Positions 1 through 6,730 of a stretch of 11,988 nt of DNA are shown here, piece after piece. How positions within the stretch are numbered: the stretch's first letter is position 1; every line of letters begins with the position of its first letter. Made by a program: the position numbers and the translations under genes. The stretch lies in contig CADBLV010000333.1 in the NCBI GenBank assembly GCA_902795555.1, positions 1 through 11,988 of the forward strand, in the 5' to 3' direction. This DNA is from an uncultured Eubacteriales bacterium. Lineage in GTDB: Bacteria > Bacillota_A > Clostridia > Christensenellales > Aristaeellaceae. The notes below the pieces were generated by a model. The model was not told the origin of the DNA. It saw only the letters and a program-made list of their open reading frames with translations, and made no database searches.

Positions 1-914
1 AAATCCTCTATACCATTTACGGCGTGCTCACCGTCGCGGAGTTTGTCACGCTGTTGCTCCTGGGCCTGAATCCGTATGATGCGGCGGTTCACGCCATGGC
101 GACAGCCGGCACGGGCGGATTCAGCAATTACGGGTCCAGCATTGCCGCCTTCGGGAGCGTCCCGGTGGAAATGGCTGTTTCCTTTTTCATGTTCCTCTTC
201 GGAATCAACTTCGCCCTGTATTATAAAGCGATGCTGGGGGATCAGCTGAAAGCCTTCTTCAGGGATGAGGAATTCCGATGGTATCTGGCCATCGTGCTCT
301 GCGCCATTGGGCTGATTTCCTTCTTCAATCTCGATTTCTACGACGGGGACTACCCCACCAGCCTTCGATACAGCATCTTTACGGTTTGTTCCACGGTGTC
401 GACAACCGGATTCGTCACCTTTGATTACAGCCTCTGGCCCGCAGCCAGCCATGTGATCATCCTGCTGATCATGTTCATCGGCAGCTGCGCGGGATCCACC
501 GCCGGCGGCATCAAGGTGATCCGGATCAATATGATCTGCAAGCTGAGCCGCCGGAACATCCGGGCCACCGGCCAGCCCAAGAAGATGGAAGTCATCCGGA
601 TTGACGGCAAAGCCGTGGATGAAGGGACCCTGGCCCAGGTGGCCCAGTTTGCCCTGATGTACATCGCCCTGTGGCTGCTGGGTTCCTTCCTGCTGAGCCT
701 GGACGGGCCCTTCGATCTGCTGACGCACCTGACGGCCAGCCTCACCTGCGTCAGCAATGTAGGTCCGGGCCTCGGCGCCGTAGGACCGGTACACAACTTT
801 GCGCTTTACGGGCCCTTTGCCAAAGTCGTTGCCAGCCTGCTGATGCTCTTCGGCCGGCTGGAGCTGCTGCCGATGTTTATCCTGTTTACACGATCAGCCT
901 GGCATAAGTACTGA
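1..914 (+). CDS. trkH: TrkH-family potassium uptake protein, 5' end outside the window
   Basis: Membrane subunit of a Trk/Ktr-type K+ uptake system, which normally works with a cytoplasmic TrkA/KtrA nucleotide-binding subunit (not in this window). The frame is open from base 3 without a start (ILYTIYGVLTVAEF), so the N-terminal part is missing; a GTG at 24 is internal. The family's repeated pore loops are visible: TAGTGGFSNYG (nt 102-134), STVSTTGF (about 390-413) and SLTCVSNVGPGLG (about 738-776), each with the filter glycine. The conserved GSCAGSTAGGIKVIR segment lies at about 480-524, and the family ending GRLELLPMFILF is intact. Several hydrophobic membrane segments separate these loops. 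The TGA stop is 2 bp before the flippase ATG, so the two are probably co-transcribed. The family call is firm; TrkH versus KtrB naming is less certain. Confidence 0.95.
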   Translation, partial: ILYTIYGVLTVAEFVTLLLLGLNPYDAAVHAMATAGTGGFSNYGSSIAAFGSVPVEMAVSFFMFLFGINFALYYKAMLGDQLKAFFRDEEFRWYLAIVLCAIGLISFFNLDFYDGDYPTSLRYSIFTVCSTVSTTGFVTFDYSLWPAASHVIILLIMFIGSCAGSTAGGIKVIRINMICKLSRRNIRATGQPKKMEVIRIDGKAVDEGTLAQVAQFALMYIALWLLGSFLLSLDGPFDLLTHLTASLTCVSNVGPGLGAVGPVHNFALYGPFAKVVASLLMLFGRLELLPMFILFTRSAWHKY

Positions 915-916
915 GC

Positions 917-2509
917 ATGAAAGATGAAAAAAGTATGACGAATCAGACCAAGTCAATCGCCAAGGGGATTTCGGTTCTGGGCATCACGGGGATCATCTGT
1001 AAGTTTGTCGGAGTTCTGTACTCCATCCCCCTGGCCCGCATTCTGAAGCCGGAAGGTCTGGGGCTGTTTCAGACCGTGTTCCCGACTTACAACCTGTTTC
1101 TGACCATTTCCAGCGCCGGGTTGCCCGTGGCGGTTTCCCGAATGGTGGCGCATCATCTGGCTACAGGCGATGTGCACGGCGCAAAAAAGACCTTCTCCGT
1201 GGCCCTGCGACTGCTTTCGGCCATCGGTCTGTTCTTCACGCTGGTCATGCTGGTGTCCAATCATCTGCTCACTTCCCTGGTGGGCGTGGAAGAAGCCTCC
1301 AAAGGCTTCTATATGATCTCCCCCTGCGTGCTGATCGTCTGCGTGCTTTCCGCCTTCCGCGGCTACATTCAGGGGCATCAGAACATGGTGCCCACGGCCA
1401 TTTCCCAGATGATCGAACAGATCGGCAAGGTGGCGGTTTCCCTGCCGCTTGCCGCCCTGGGCATGAAAAAAAGCATGGCGGACGGCGCGGCGGGAGCCCT
1501 GCTGGGCATCACGATTGTTGAAGCGCTGGCGCTGGTTTACATGATCGTCCTTTACCTTCGGCATCAGCGGAAATCGCCGATCCCCGACAATCCCGGCCCC
1601 TCCGAGGGAAGGCGGAATCTCGCGCGCCAGCTGATCCTGATCTCCATTCCGGTAACGGTCAGCGCCTGTATTATTCCCCTGAGCCAGTTCATCGATTCCG
1701 CCCTGATGGTCAACCGGATGATGAATGCCGGCCTGACCAGAATGGCTGCCACCTCCCTGTATGGCATTTTTTCCGGCATGGTCATCCGCCTGATCAATAT
1801 CCCCACGGCGCTGGCCCTGGCCATTTCCATGAGCCTGGTGCCTGCCGTATCCTCCGCCCGGGCCGTCAATGACAAAAACGCGATTCAGCGGGAAACGAAC
1901 ACCGGCTTCCGATATGCTTCGCTGATCGGCTTCCCCTGTGCCATCGGGATTAGCGTGATGGCCAAACCGATTCTCGCCCTGTTCTACACGGGAACGCTGA
2001 CCCCCGAACGGATGCAGACCGCCGCGGAGCTGCTGCAGATTTCCGCCCTGACGGTGTTTCTGTTCACGATGGTGCAGGCTTCCAGCAGCATCCTCCAGGG
2101 GCTCCACAAGCAGAAAATCCCCATGTACACCATGATCGCCGGAGTGGGATGCAAGATCATTCTGAACTACATCCTGATCGGGACCCCGGGGATTGATATT
2201 CACGGCGGCCCCGTCGCTTCCATTGTCTGCTATTCGACGGCTATGATTCCCAATCTCTATTTCTGCTGTAAATACGCGGAGATGAAATTCCGCTGGATGG
2301 ACTGGATTGTCCGGCCCGGCCTGGCGGCCCTGTGCATGGGCGCGGCGGTGCTGGGGCTGAAATCGGTGCTGCCGGAAGGCTTTCTGACCACCTTCCTGCT
2401 CATCCTGACAGGTATCGCCGTCTTCGTCCTGGTGGCCTGGCTGGATAAAGCCCTGGACAAATCTGTGATTCAAAGCCTGCTTCGGCGTTTCAGGCGGAGG
2501 AAAAAATGA
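917..2509 (+). CDS. MOP-superfamily lipid flippase of the SpoVB/YabM type
   Basis: A polytopic inner-membrane protein of 530 residues, the usual length for SpoVB, YabM and MurJ-like flippases. These move undecaprenyl-linked peptidoglycan or polysaccharide precursors across the membrane. The N-terminus has the family pattern: SKxIAKGISVLGITG-type start, VGVLYSIPLARIL, PEGLGLFQ (residues 45-52) and SSAGLPVAVSRMV (65-77), followed by about 14 hydrophobic segments and a basic tail ending RRFRRRKK. Its place just before a YabN-like gene, HU and rqcP matches the yabM-yabN-yabO order of Bacillus and Clostridia, so a YabM/SpoVB relative is the best reading; the exact substrate is unknown. Start choice: ATG 917 lies 2 bp after the trkH stop and may be translationally coupled. 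ATG 935 (MTNQTKS) is the alternative, and neither has a strong Shine-Dalgarno. The stop overlaps the next ATG (ATGA). Confidence 0.9.
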   Translation: MKDEKSMTNQTKSIAKGISVLGITGIICKFVGVLYSIPLARILKPEGLGLFQTVFPTYNLFLTISSAGLPVAVSRMVAHHLATGDVHGAKKTFSVALRLLSAIGLFFTLVMLVSNHLLTSLVGVEEASKGFYMISPCVLIVCVLSAFRGYIQGHQNMVPTAISQMIEQIGKVAVSLPLAALGMKKSMADGAAGALLGITIVEALALVYMIVLYLRHQRKSPIPDNPGPSEGRRNLARQLILISIPVTVSACIIPLSQFIDSALMVNRMMNAGLTRMAATSLYGIFSGMVIRLINIPTALALAISMSLVPAVSSARAVNDKNAIQRETNTGFRYASLIGFPCAIGISVMAKPILALFYTGTLTPERMQTAAELLQISALTVFLFTMVQASSSILQGLHKQKIPMYTMIAGVGCKIILNYILIGTPGIDIHGGPVASIVCYSTAMIPNLYFCCKYAEMKFRWMDWIVRPGLAALCMGAAVLGLKSVLPEGFLTTFLLILTGIAVFVLVAWLDKALDKSVIQSLLRRFRRRKK

Positions 2510-3489
2510 GCAGAATCACCATCGTATCCCTGGGCTCAGGCGGCCCGGAATTCCTGAATGCCCTCACGATCCGGGCCCTGAAAGAAGCCAGTCCCCTGAT
2601 GCTTCGAACCGGGCGTCATCCTCTCTGCGACTGGCTGCGTGCGGAAGGCCTCTCCTGGCAGTCTTTTGACGACCTGTATGATCAGTCCTCAGACTTCGAC
2701 CTGTTGTATGACAGCATCGCCCGGAGGCTGTGGGAGGCCGCGGACGCGCCGAACCTGGTCTACGCCGTGCCCGATCCCCTGTCGGATCGGAGCGTTGCCG
2801 CCCTGTATCGGCTTCGTCCCGTCGCGTCGGACGAAATCGCCCTCATTCCCGGAACGGGGACGCTGGATCTGGCCCTGGGGGCCTGCCGCGGGATGATGCA
2901 GGACTTTGACTTTCGCGCCGCTTCCGCCGCGTCGCTCCTTTCCGTCGACATCGATCCTTCCCTTCCCCTGCTCATCACGGAACTCGACGGAGAAATCCTG
3001 GCCGGGGAGGTCAAGGGATTTCTGAACGCCTTTTACGGGGATGAGGAGGAGATCCTTTTCTTTCCTTCCCTGCACGCCGCCCCGATCGTTCTGCCCCTGT
3101 GGCAGTTGGATCGCCAGCGCGCCTATGATCACCGGACCATGGTTTTCATCCCCGGCCGGGAAGCGCAAAACCGCTCCCGTCACACGATGCGGGATCTGGA
3201 GGAAAAGACGGACAGGCTGCTGGAAGCCCTGAGCCGTTCCCCCGCATCGGAAACAGCCGGAGATCGTCTGAATACAGGTTTCGTTCGCAATTCGCTTCGG
3301 CAGGAGCAATCACAAAATCGCCAACCGGACAGAATGGCAGGCGTAAACCGGCCGTCAACAGACGATGAGGAAGCACTGGCGCAGGAGCTTTCGGACCTTC
3401 TTCTCCGGGCCTGCCGCGCCAAAGCCCGGGGAGATTTCGATCTCCGGGACATCATGGATGCTGCCTTCCGCCTCCTGAAGGAGGAATAA
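2506..3489 (+). CDS. YabN-like protein: tetrapyrrole-methylase-type domain plus eroded MazG remnant
   Basis: Homologous to YabN/MazG-family proteins, which join a SAM-dependent tetrapyrrole (corrin/porphyrin) methylase-like domain to a MazG nucleoside triphosphate pyrophosphohydrolase. Residues 1-215 follow the methylase domain: ITIVSLGSGGPEFLNALTIRAL replaces the usual GLGPGxPxxLTLxAL; LRTGRHPLCDWL, SFDDLYDQ and VYAVPDPLSDRSVAAL are recognisable, although the usual YAVPGHPL has lost its GH. MazG traces are RDLEEKTDRLL (229-239) and, at the end, QELSDLLLRACRAKARGDFDLRDIMDA (from 293). The part that should carry CPWDREQTHESL and the ExxE metal site is replaced by a polar 45-residue linker. Pyrophosphohydrolase activity is therefore doubtful. 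RBS GGAGG (2496-2500) and ATGA overlap with the flippase set the start. Confidence 0.8.
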   Translation: MSRITIVSLGSGGPEFLNALTIRALKEASPLMLRTGRHPLCDWLRAEGLSWQSFDDLYDQSSDFDLLYDSIARRLWEAADAPNLVYAVPDPLSDRSVAALYRLRPVASDEIALIPGTGTLDLALGACRGMMQDFDFRAASAASLLSVDIDPSLPLLITELDGEILAGEVKGFLNAFYGDEEEILFFPSLHAAPIVLPLWQLDRQRAYDHRTMVFIPGREAQNRSRHTMRDLEEKTDRLLEALSRSPASETAGDRLNTGFVRNSLRQEQSQNRQPDRMAGVNRPSTDDEEALAQELSDLLLRACRAKARGDFDLRDIMDAAFRLLKEE

Positions 3490-3543
3490 AGTCCCTTTTT
3501 CCATGATTTAGGATCTTTTTTCGTGCCGAACCCTTGAAAATGC

Positions 3544-3571
3544 TTGACTTTCGGGCAAATCTGTGTATACT
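3544..3571 (+). promoter_or_regulatory. Sigma-A type promoter of the HU gene
   Basis: TTGACT (3544-3549) and TATACT (3566-3571) are separated by 16 bp, with TGTG just before the -10 box giving an extended -10 character. Both hexamers match the consensus at five of six positions. Transcription would begin near 3577-3580, leaving a leader of about 90 nt before the HU start codon. It lies in the 179-bp gap after the YabN-like gene, where no intrinsic terminator is evident, so some read-through from upstream is also possible. Confidence 0.85.
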
Positions 3572-3581
3572 GAACAAGGGT

Positions 3582-3636
3582 GAAGGGAAAAGCGATGAAT
3601 GAGACGGCTTTTCTCTTCCGTTGACGATTTTCGTCA
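3582..3636 (+). promoter_or_regulatory. Two hairpins in the HU mRNA leader
   Basis: First hairpin: GAAGGGAAAAGC (3582-3593) pairs with GCTTTTCTCTTC (3607-3618) over 12 bp with a single G-U wobble and a 13-nt loop. It sits almost at the predicted 5' end of the transcript. Second hairpin: TGACGA (3622-3627) pairs with TCGTCA (3631-3636) across a 3-nt loop. Neither is followed by a T run, so these are not terminators. They leave the ribosome site at 3654-3662 free. A role in mRNA stability or in controlling HU translation is an inference. Confidence 0.55.
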
Positions 3637-3653
3637 GAGCACATATCAATGTT

Positions 3654-3662
3654 AAGGAGGAG
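3654..3662 (+). promoter_or_regulatory. Ribosome binding site that fixes the HU start
   Basis: AAGGAGGAG, a near-perfect anti-16S match, stands 6 nt before ATG 3669. The frame is open further upstream to 3621, but those codons ([16 protein letters not shown]) are unlike HU and lie in the leader, so 3669 is the start. Confidence 0.9.
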
Positions 3663-3668
3663 TTTCCC

Positions 3669-3971
3669 ATGAACAAGAGTGAACTGGTTGCCGCGCTGGC
3701 TGAAAAGGCCGGTATTTCTAAGGTAGCCGCTGATAAGGCTGTCGTTGCCTTTGTTGACGCGGTGAGCGAAGCCCTCGTGAAGGGTGATAAGGTTCAGCTG
3801 ATCGGCTTCGGCACCTTCGATGTGAAGGCCCGGCCCGCCCGCGTGGCCCGCAATCCCCGGACTGGCGAAGAAATCAAGATCGCTGCTTCCAAGGCTCCTG
3901 TTTTCAAGGCCGGCAAAGCCCTGAAGGACAAGGTCAATGCCCCCGCCCCGAAGAAAAAGGGCAAGAAGTAA
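3669..3971 (+). CDS. hup: HU-family histone-like DNA-binding protein
   Basis: Nucleoid protein that binds and bends DNA as a dimer with little sequence preference. The 100-residue product begins [18 protein letters not shown], as HU usually does, and carries the HU/IHF signature [21 protein letters not shown] at about residues 46-66, including the intercalating Asn-Pro of the beta arm (RNPRTGEEI). After the normal HU end ([12 protein letters not shown]) there is a short extra basic tail, [11 protein letters not shown], about ten residues beyond the usual 90. It has its own promoter, structured leader and terminator, consistent with high expression. Its place between the YabN-like gene and rqcP is a known clostridial arrangement. 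HU rather than IHF is inferred from the lineage. Confidence 0.97.
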   Translation: MNKSELVAALAEKAGISKVAADKAVVAFVDAVSEALVKGDKVQLIGFGTFDVKARPARVARNPRTGEEIKIAASKAPVFKAGKALKDKVNAPAPKKKGKK

Positions 3972-3983
3972 TTCAATCAATCC

Positions 3984-4012
3984 GCCCGCAGGAACAATCC
4001 TGCGGGCTTTTT
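3984..4012 (+). terminator. Rho-independent terminator after HU
   Basis: GCCCGCAGGA (3984-3993) pairs perfectly with TCCTGCGGGC (3998-4007) across the loop ACAA, followed by TTTTT (4008-4012). It begins 12 bp after the HU stop. rqcP starts only 35 bp after it, so termination here probably sets how much transcript reaches rqcP-ispDF. Confidence 0.95.
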
Positions 4013-4047
4013 CAAAACGGATCAGGATCCACTCAAAGGAGATTATC

Positions 4048-4326
4048 ATGCGTCTGGATAAATTTCTGAAGGTTTCCCGGATTATCAAGCGCCGGACCGT
4101 CGCCAATGAGGCCTGTGCCGGCGGCAGGGTCTCTCTGAACGGACGGACGGCCAAGCCCGCGGCGGAAGTGAAGGAAGGCGACCTGCTGGAGATTCGTTTC
4201 GGAGAACACCTGGGACGATACCGGGTGACGGCGGTGCGCGAGATTGCCCGAAAAGGCGAAGCGGACAGCATGTATGAGGTGCTGTCTGAAGACGAAGCGA
4301 TGAGCACGGAGCGAAACGCGCCATGA
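4048..4326 (+). CDS. rqcP: S4-domain RNA-binding protein RqcP (YabO)
   Basis: A 92-residue single S4-domain protein of the Hsp15/RqcP group. In Bacillus, RqcP works with RqcH on obstructed 50S subunits carrying peptidyl-tRNA and supports poly-alanine tailing of stalled nascent chains. The family start MRLDKFLKVSRIIKRRTVA is nearly unchanged, with the conserved Arg2 and Arg16, followed by AGGRVSLNGRTAKPAAEVKEGD (the S4 RNA-binding turn) and a beta-strand end. The acidic tail SEDEAMSTERNAP is variable. The start is ATG 4048, preceded by AAAGGAGA at 4035-4042; the frame is open further upstream, but that part overlaps the HU terminator. The stop overlaps the ispDF ATG as ATGA, suggesting coupled translation. 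Linkage to the YabN-like gene supports the orthology. Confidence 0.93.
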   Translation: MRLDKFLKVSRIIKRRTVANEACAGGRVSLNGRTAKPAAEVKEGDLLEIRFGEHLGRYRVTAVREIARKGEADSMYEVLSEDEAMSTERNAP

Positions 4327-5495
4327 AAACATTTCTGTTGCTGCTGGCCGCGGGATCCGGCCGTCGGATGGGCGCGAGTCAGAATAAGGTCTTTCTGAAA
4401 ATCGGCGGAAAAAGCGCGGTGCAGAGGTGCCTGGAGACCTTCGCCGGCCTGGTTGACGGCGCCATGGTGGTTCATCGGCCGGAGGACGCGCAGGAGATCG
4501 CCCGGGAAACCGCGCCTTTTGCCCCCGCTGCCTTCCCTTTCCTGAAAACGGCTTTCGGCGGCGAAACCCGGCAGGAATCTGTGGAAAAGGGATTCCGTGC
4601 CCTCCGGGGCCTGGGCTGTGCAAAGGACGACCTGATCCTGATTCACGATTGTGCCCGGTGTCTGGTTTCCCGGGAGCTGATCCGGCGCCTGATTGATGCG
4701 GCATCGGAAAAAGGCGCCGTAATTCCCGGCATATCCGCGACAAACACCATCAAAGTCACGGACGGGAATCAGGTGGTTTCCACGCCGGACCGGGCCTCGC
4801 TCTCTGAAATTCAGACGCCCCAGGTCTGCCGGACGGAATGGCTGGAAGAAGCGCTGGCGCGGGCCGCCCGGGATCATTTCCTGGGGACGGACGACGCTTC
4901 CCTCCTGGAGCATGCCGGTTTCCCGGTTTTCATCGAGGCGGGAGAAAAGCGCAATATCAAGCTCACCACCATGGAGGATATTCAGATGGCGGAGATTTTT
5001 CTGGGCATCCCGCACATGCCCCGCGTCGGGCACGGCTACGATGTGCATCGTTTTGCGGAAGGCCGCAGGCTGATCCTGTGCGGCGTGGAAATTCCGCACC
5101 CGCTGGGCCTGCTGGGTCACAGCGACGCCGATGTGGCGGTTCATGCCCTGATGGACGCCATGCTCGGAGCCGCGGGGCTGGGGGATATCGGATTGCATTT
5201 TCCGGATACCGATCAGCGCTATAAAGGCATCAGCTCCCTGCTGCTGCTTGAGCAGACCAGGGAGCTGATCAAAGACCGGGGATATGAATTCGGCAACGGG
5301 GATATCACCATCATCGCCCAGCAGCCAAAGCTGAGGCCCTATATTCCGCAGATGACCGAGACCCTATCCCGCGTCCTGGAAATCGGGCCTGAGGCCCTGA
5401 ACATCAAGGCCACAACCACCGAAAAGCTCGGTTTTGAAGGCAGGATGGAGGGCATTTCCGCCCATGCGGTATGCCTGCTGAAACCGGTCGGATAA
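4323..5495 (+). CDS. ispDF: Bifunctional IspD-IspF fusion (MEP isoprenoid pathway)
   Basis: One 390-residue cytoplasmic protein carries steps 3 and 5 of the MEP pathway. The N-terminal domain (about 1-228) is IspD, MEP cytidylyltransferase, with the nucleotide loop LLAAGSGRRMG (7-17), KVFLKIGGK (22-30), a variant HDCARCLVS (108-116; usually HDxARP), EIQTPQV (162-168) and TDDASLLE (189-196). The C-terminal domain (about 233-390) is IspF, MECDP synthase, with the metal site GHGYDVHRF (Asp240, His242), LLGHSDADV (His266), HFPDTD (292-297) and TTTEKLGFEGRMEGI (364-378). Both domains look complete, so the fusion should be active at both steps. The intermediate kinase IspE is not in the window. It overlaps rqcP by ATGA and has no promoter of its own. 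Confidence 0.96.
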   Translation: MKTFLLLLAAGSGRRMGASQNKVFLKIGGKSAVQRCLETFAGLVDGAMVVHRPEDAQEIARETAPFAPAAFPFLKTAFGGETRQESVEKGFRALRGLGCAKDDLILIHDCARCLVSRELIRRLIDAASEKGAVIPGISATNTIKVTDGNQVVSTPDRASLSEIQTPQVCRTEWLEEALARAARDHFLGTDDASLLEHAGFPVFIEAGEKRNIKLTTMEDIQMAEIFLGIPHMPRVGHGYDVHRFAEGRRLILCGVEIPHPLGLLGHSDADVAVHALMDAMLGAAGLGDIGLHFPDTDQRYKGISSLLLLEQTRELIKDRGYEFGNGDITIIAQQPKLRPYIPQMTETLSRVLEIGPEALNIKATTTEKLGFEGRMEGISAHAVCLLKPVG

Positions 5496-5590
5496 AGCAG
5501 GCCGCGCCGGGTCGCAGGCTTCCGTCCTGAGGATGAATCCCGAAACGGACTGAGCCGGATCGCACAGAATGAATTCCCCCGGCACGGGGT

Positions 5591-6730
5591 TTAACCCTGC
5601 TCCGGAATGAGCGCCTGCAGCAGCGGGGTGATCATTTCCGTCACCTGAAGGGTCAGGCCGTAAAGCAGCAGAGGATCGTTTTCCGCGGAGAGATCGATCC
5701 TTTTTTCATTTCCTGTCGGTTGAATCACAGGGGTTTTCCCGAATGTCAGGCTGCCATACTTCAGATCGTTTCCGTATCGCAGGGCCAGGGTTCCGGAAGG
5801 GAGTCCGCTCAGATCGCTCACAGAGCCCGTCCAGTGCAGCACGGTGCCATACCGTCCGGTCATCAGGGAACCGCTGACATTGTTTTCCTTTCGTTCCCCT
5901 TCCGCCGCATTGATATCATTCACTACGCCGTCCACGGACAGAATCAGATGGTGTTCGAAAGCATCCCGATAACCGGCCCGATTCGGATCCGTGCAGAGGG
6001 TCACCCACCAGGAGAAGTCCCGCCCATCCTCAATCAGGGTCTGGAACCCCAGGTCATAAATGGTTCCTTCTTCGGCGAAGGCGAACACCCCGAACACGCG
6101 GTTTGTTTCCTCCAGATTCAGGGACAGGGTAAACAGGGTTTCTCCGCCGCGGATCATCTGAATACCCAGGGCGCTGCCCCCGTCATAACAATCCACGCGG
6201 AAAGAAGCGCCCTCATTTTCCGCCAGCAGGCGGGCCGCCAGCTGCACCAGCCTTTTCATCACGGCCAGTTCGCTCCCGTCCCCGGCGGGCTGCACACGTT
6301 CCATCCGCTCCGTCAGCCGGGCGATGGCTTCGCTTCCCGCTTCCGCGCTCAGGCGCGAAGCGGCGCGGTCAAAGCTGTCGCCGACAAACAGCCCTTTTTC
6401 CTCCCCGGCATCCAGATCCCGGAGCCACCCGGTGAAAATATGGATGAACTGTCCGGATCTCAGCAGCCGATGGCAGGAAAGACAGTCCGCGAGAAGAGAG
6501 GGCCCCATGTCCGGAGCCTCAAACCGGAGCACATGATCGGGAACGAGGGAGGTATACACCAGCAAATCCGCCCCCCGGAAGATCATCTGGATGTTCGTCT
6601 CCGGGACGGTCTCCTCCTCTGTGGTCAGTCGGATTCCCAGGGAACGGGATTCATCCCCTTTCGCGGCCGTGCCAGCCGTTCCCGCAACGCAAAGCAGCAG
6701 AGCCAGGAGAATACCGATCATTCGTTTCAT
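5591..6730 (-). CDS. Secreted protein of unknown function, last gene of the upp operon
   Basis: I do not recognise a family. The 379-residue product starts with a clear signal peptide (MKRMIGILLALLLCVAGTAGTAA, probable signal peptidase I cleavage after TAA at about residue 23; no proper lipobox) and no later membrane segment, so it is probably exported. The middle (about 115-175) is helical and amphipathic, and the rest is rich in short beta strands with alternating hydrophobic residues. A lone CLSCH motif (83-87) has the form of a haem c site, but nothing else suggests a cytochrome. Start ATG 6730 overlaps the stop of the preceding gene as ATGA and has GGAGGAA just upstream. Layout and secretion resemble the neighbour 6727-8190, so the two may act together or be distant relatives. 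Confidence 0.75.
   Translation of the reverse strand: MKRMIGILLALLLCVAGTAGTAAKGDESRSLGIRLTTEEETVPETNIQMIFRGADLLVYTSLVPDHVLRFEAPDMGPSLLADCLSCHRLLRSGQFIHIFTGWLRDLDAGEEKGLFVGDSFDRAASRLSAEAGSEAIARLTERMERVQPAGDGSELAVMKRLVQLAARLLAENEGASFRVDCYDGGSALGIQMIRGGETLFTLSLNLEETNRVFGVFAFAEEGTIYDLGFQTLIEDGRDFSWWVTLCTDPNRAGYRDAFEHHLILSVDGVVNDINAAEGERKENNVSGSLMTGRYGTVLHWTGSVSDLSGLPSGTLALRYGNDLKYGSLTFGKTPVIQPTGNEKRIDLSAENDPLLLYGLTLQVTEMITPLLQALIPEQG

Noticed and set aside
953..2473. 506-codon open frame antisense to the flippase gene
   Set aside because: It is a GC-driven mirror of the real gene: no ribosome site, His/Gln/Gly-rich low-complexity translation, no recognisable domain.
3471..3500. Terminator at the end of the YabN-like gene (CCTCC TGAA GGAGG)
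   Set aside because: The stem is only 5 bp, lies inside the last codons, and the T run (CCCTTTTT) is separated from it by several bases.
3180..5198. 672-codon minus-strand frame across YabN-like, HU, rqcP and ispDF
   Set aside because: It runs against five well-supported plus-strand elements, including the HU promoter and terminator, and its translation has no family pattern.
5577..5592. Terminator between the convergent ispDF and secreted-protein genes (CCCCG GCA CGGGG TTT)
   Set aside because: Five-bp stem and only three Ts; too weak to call, although it is the best candidate in that 95-bp gap.
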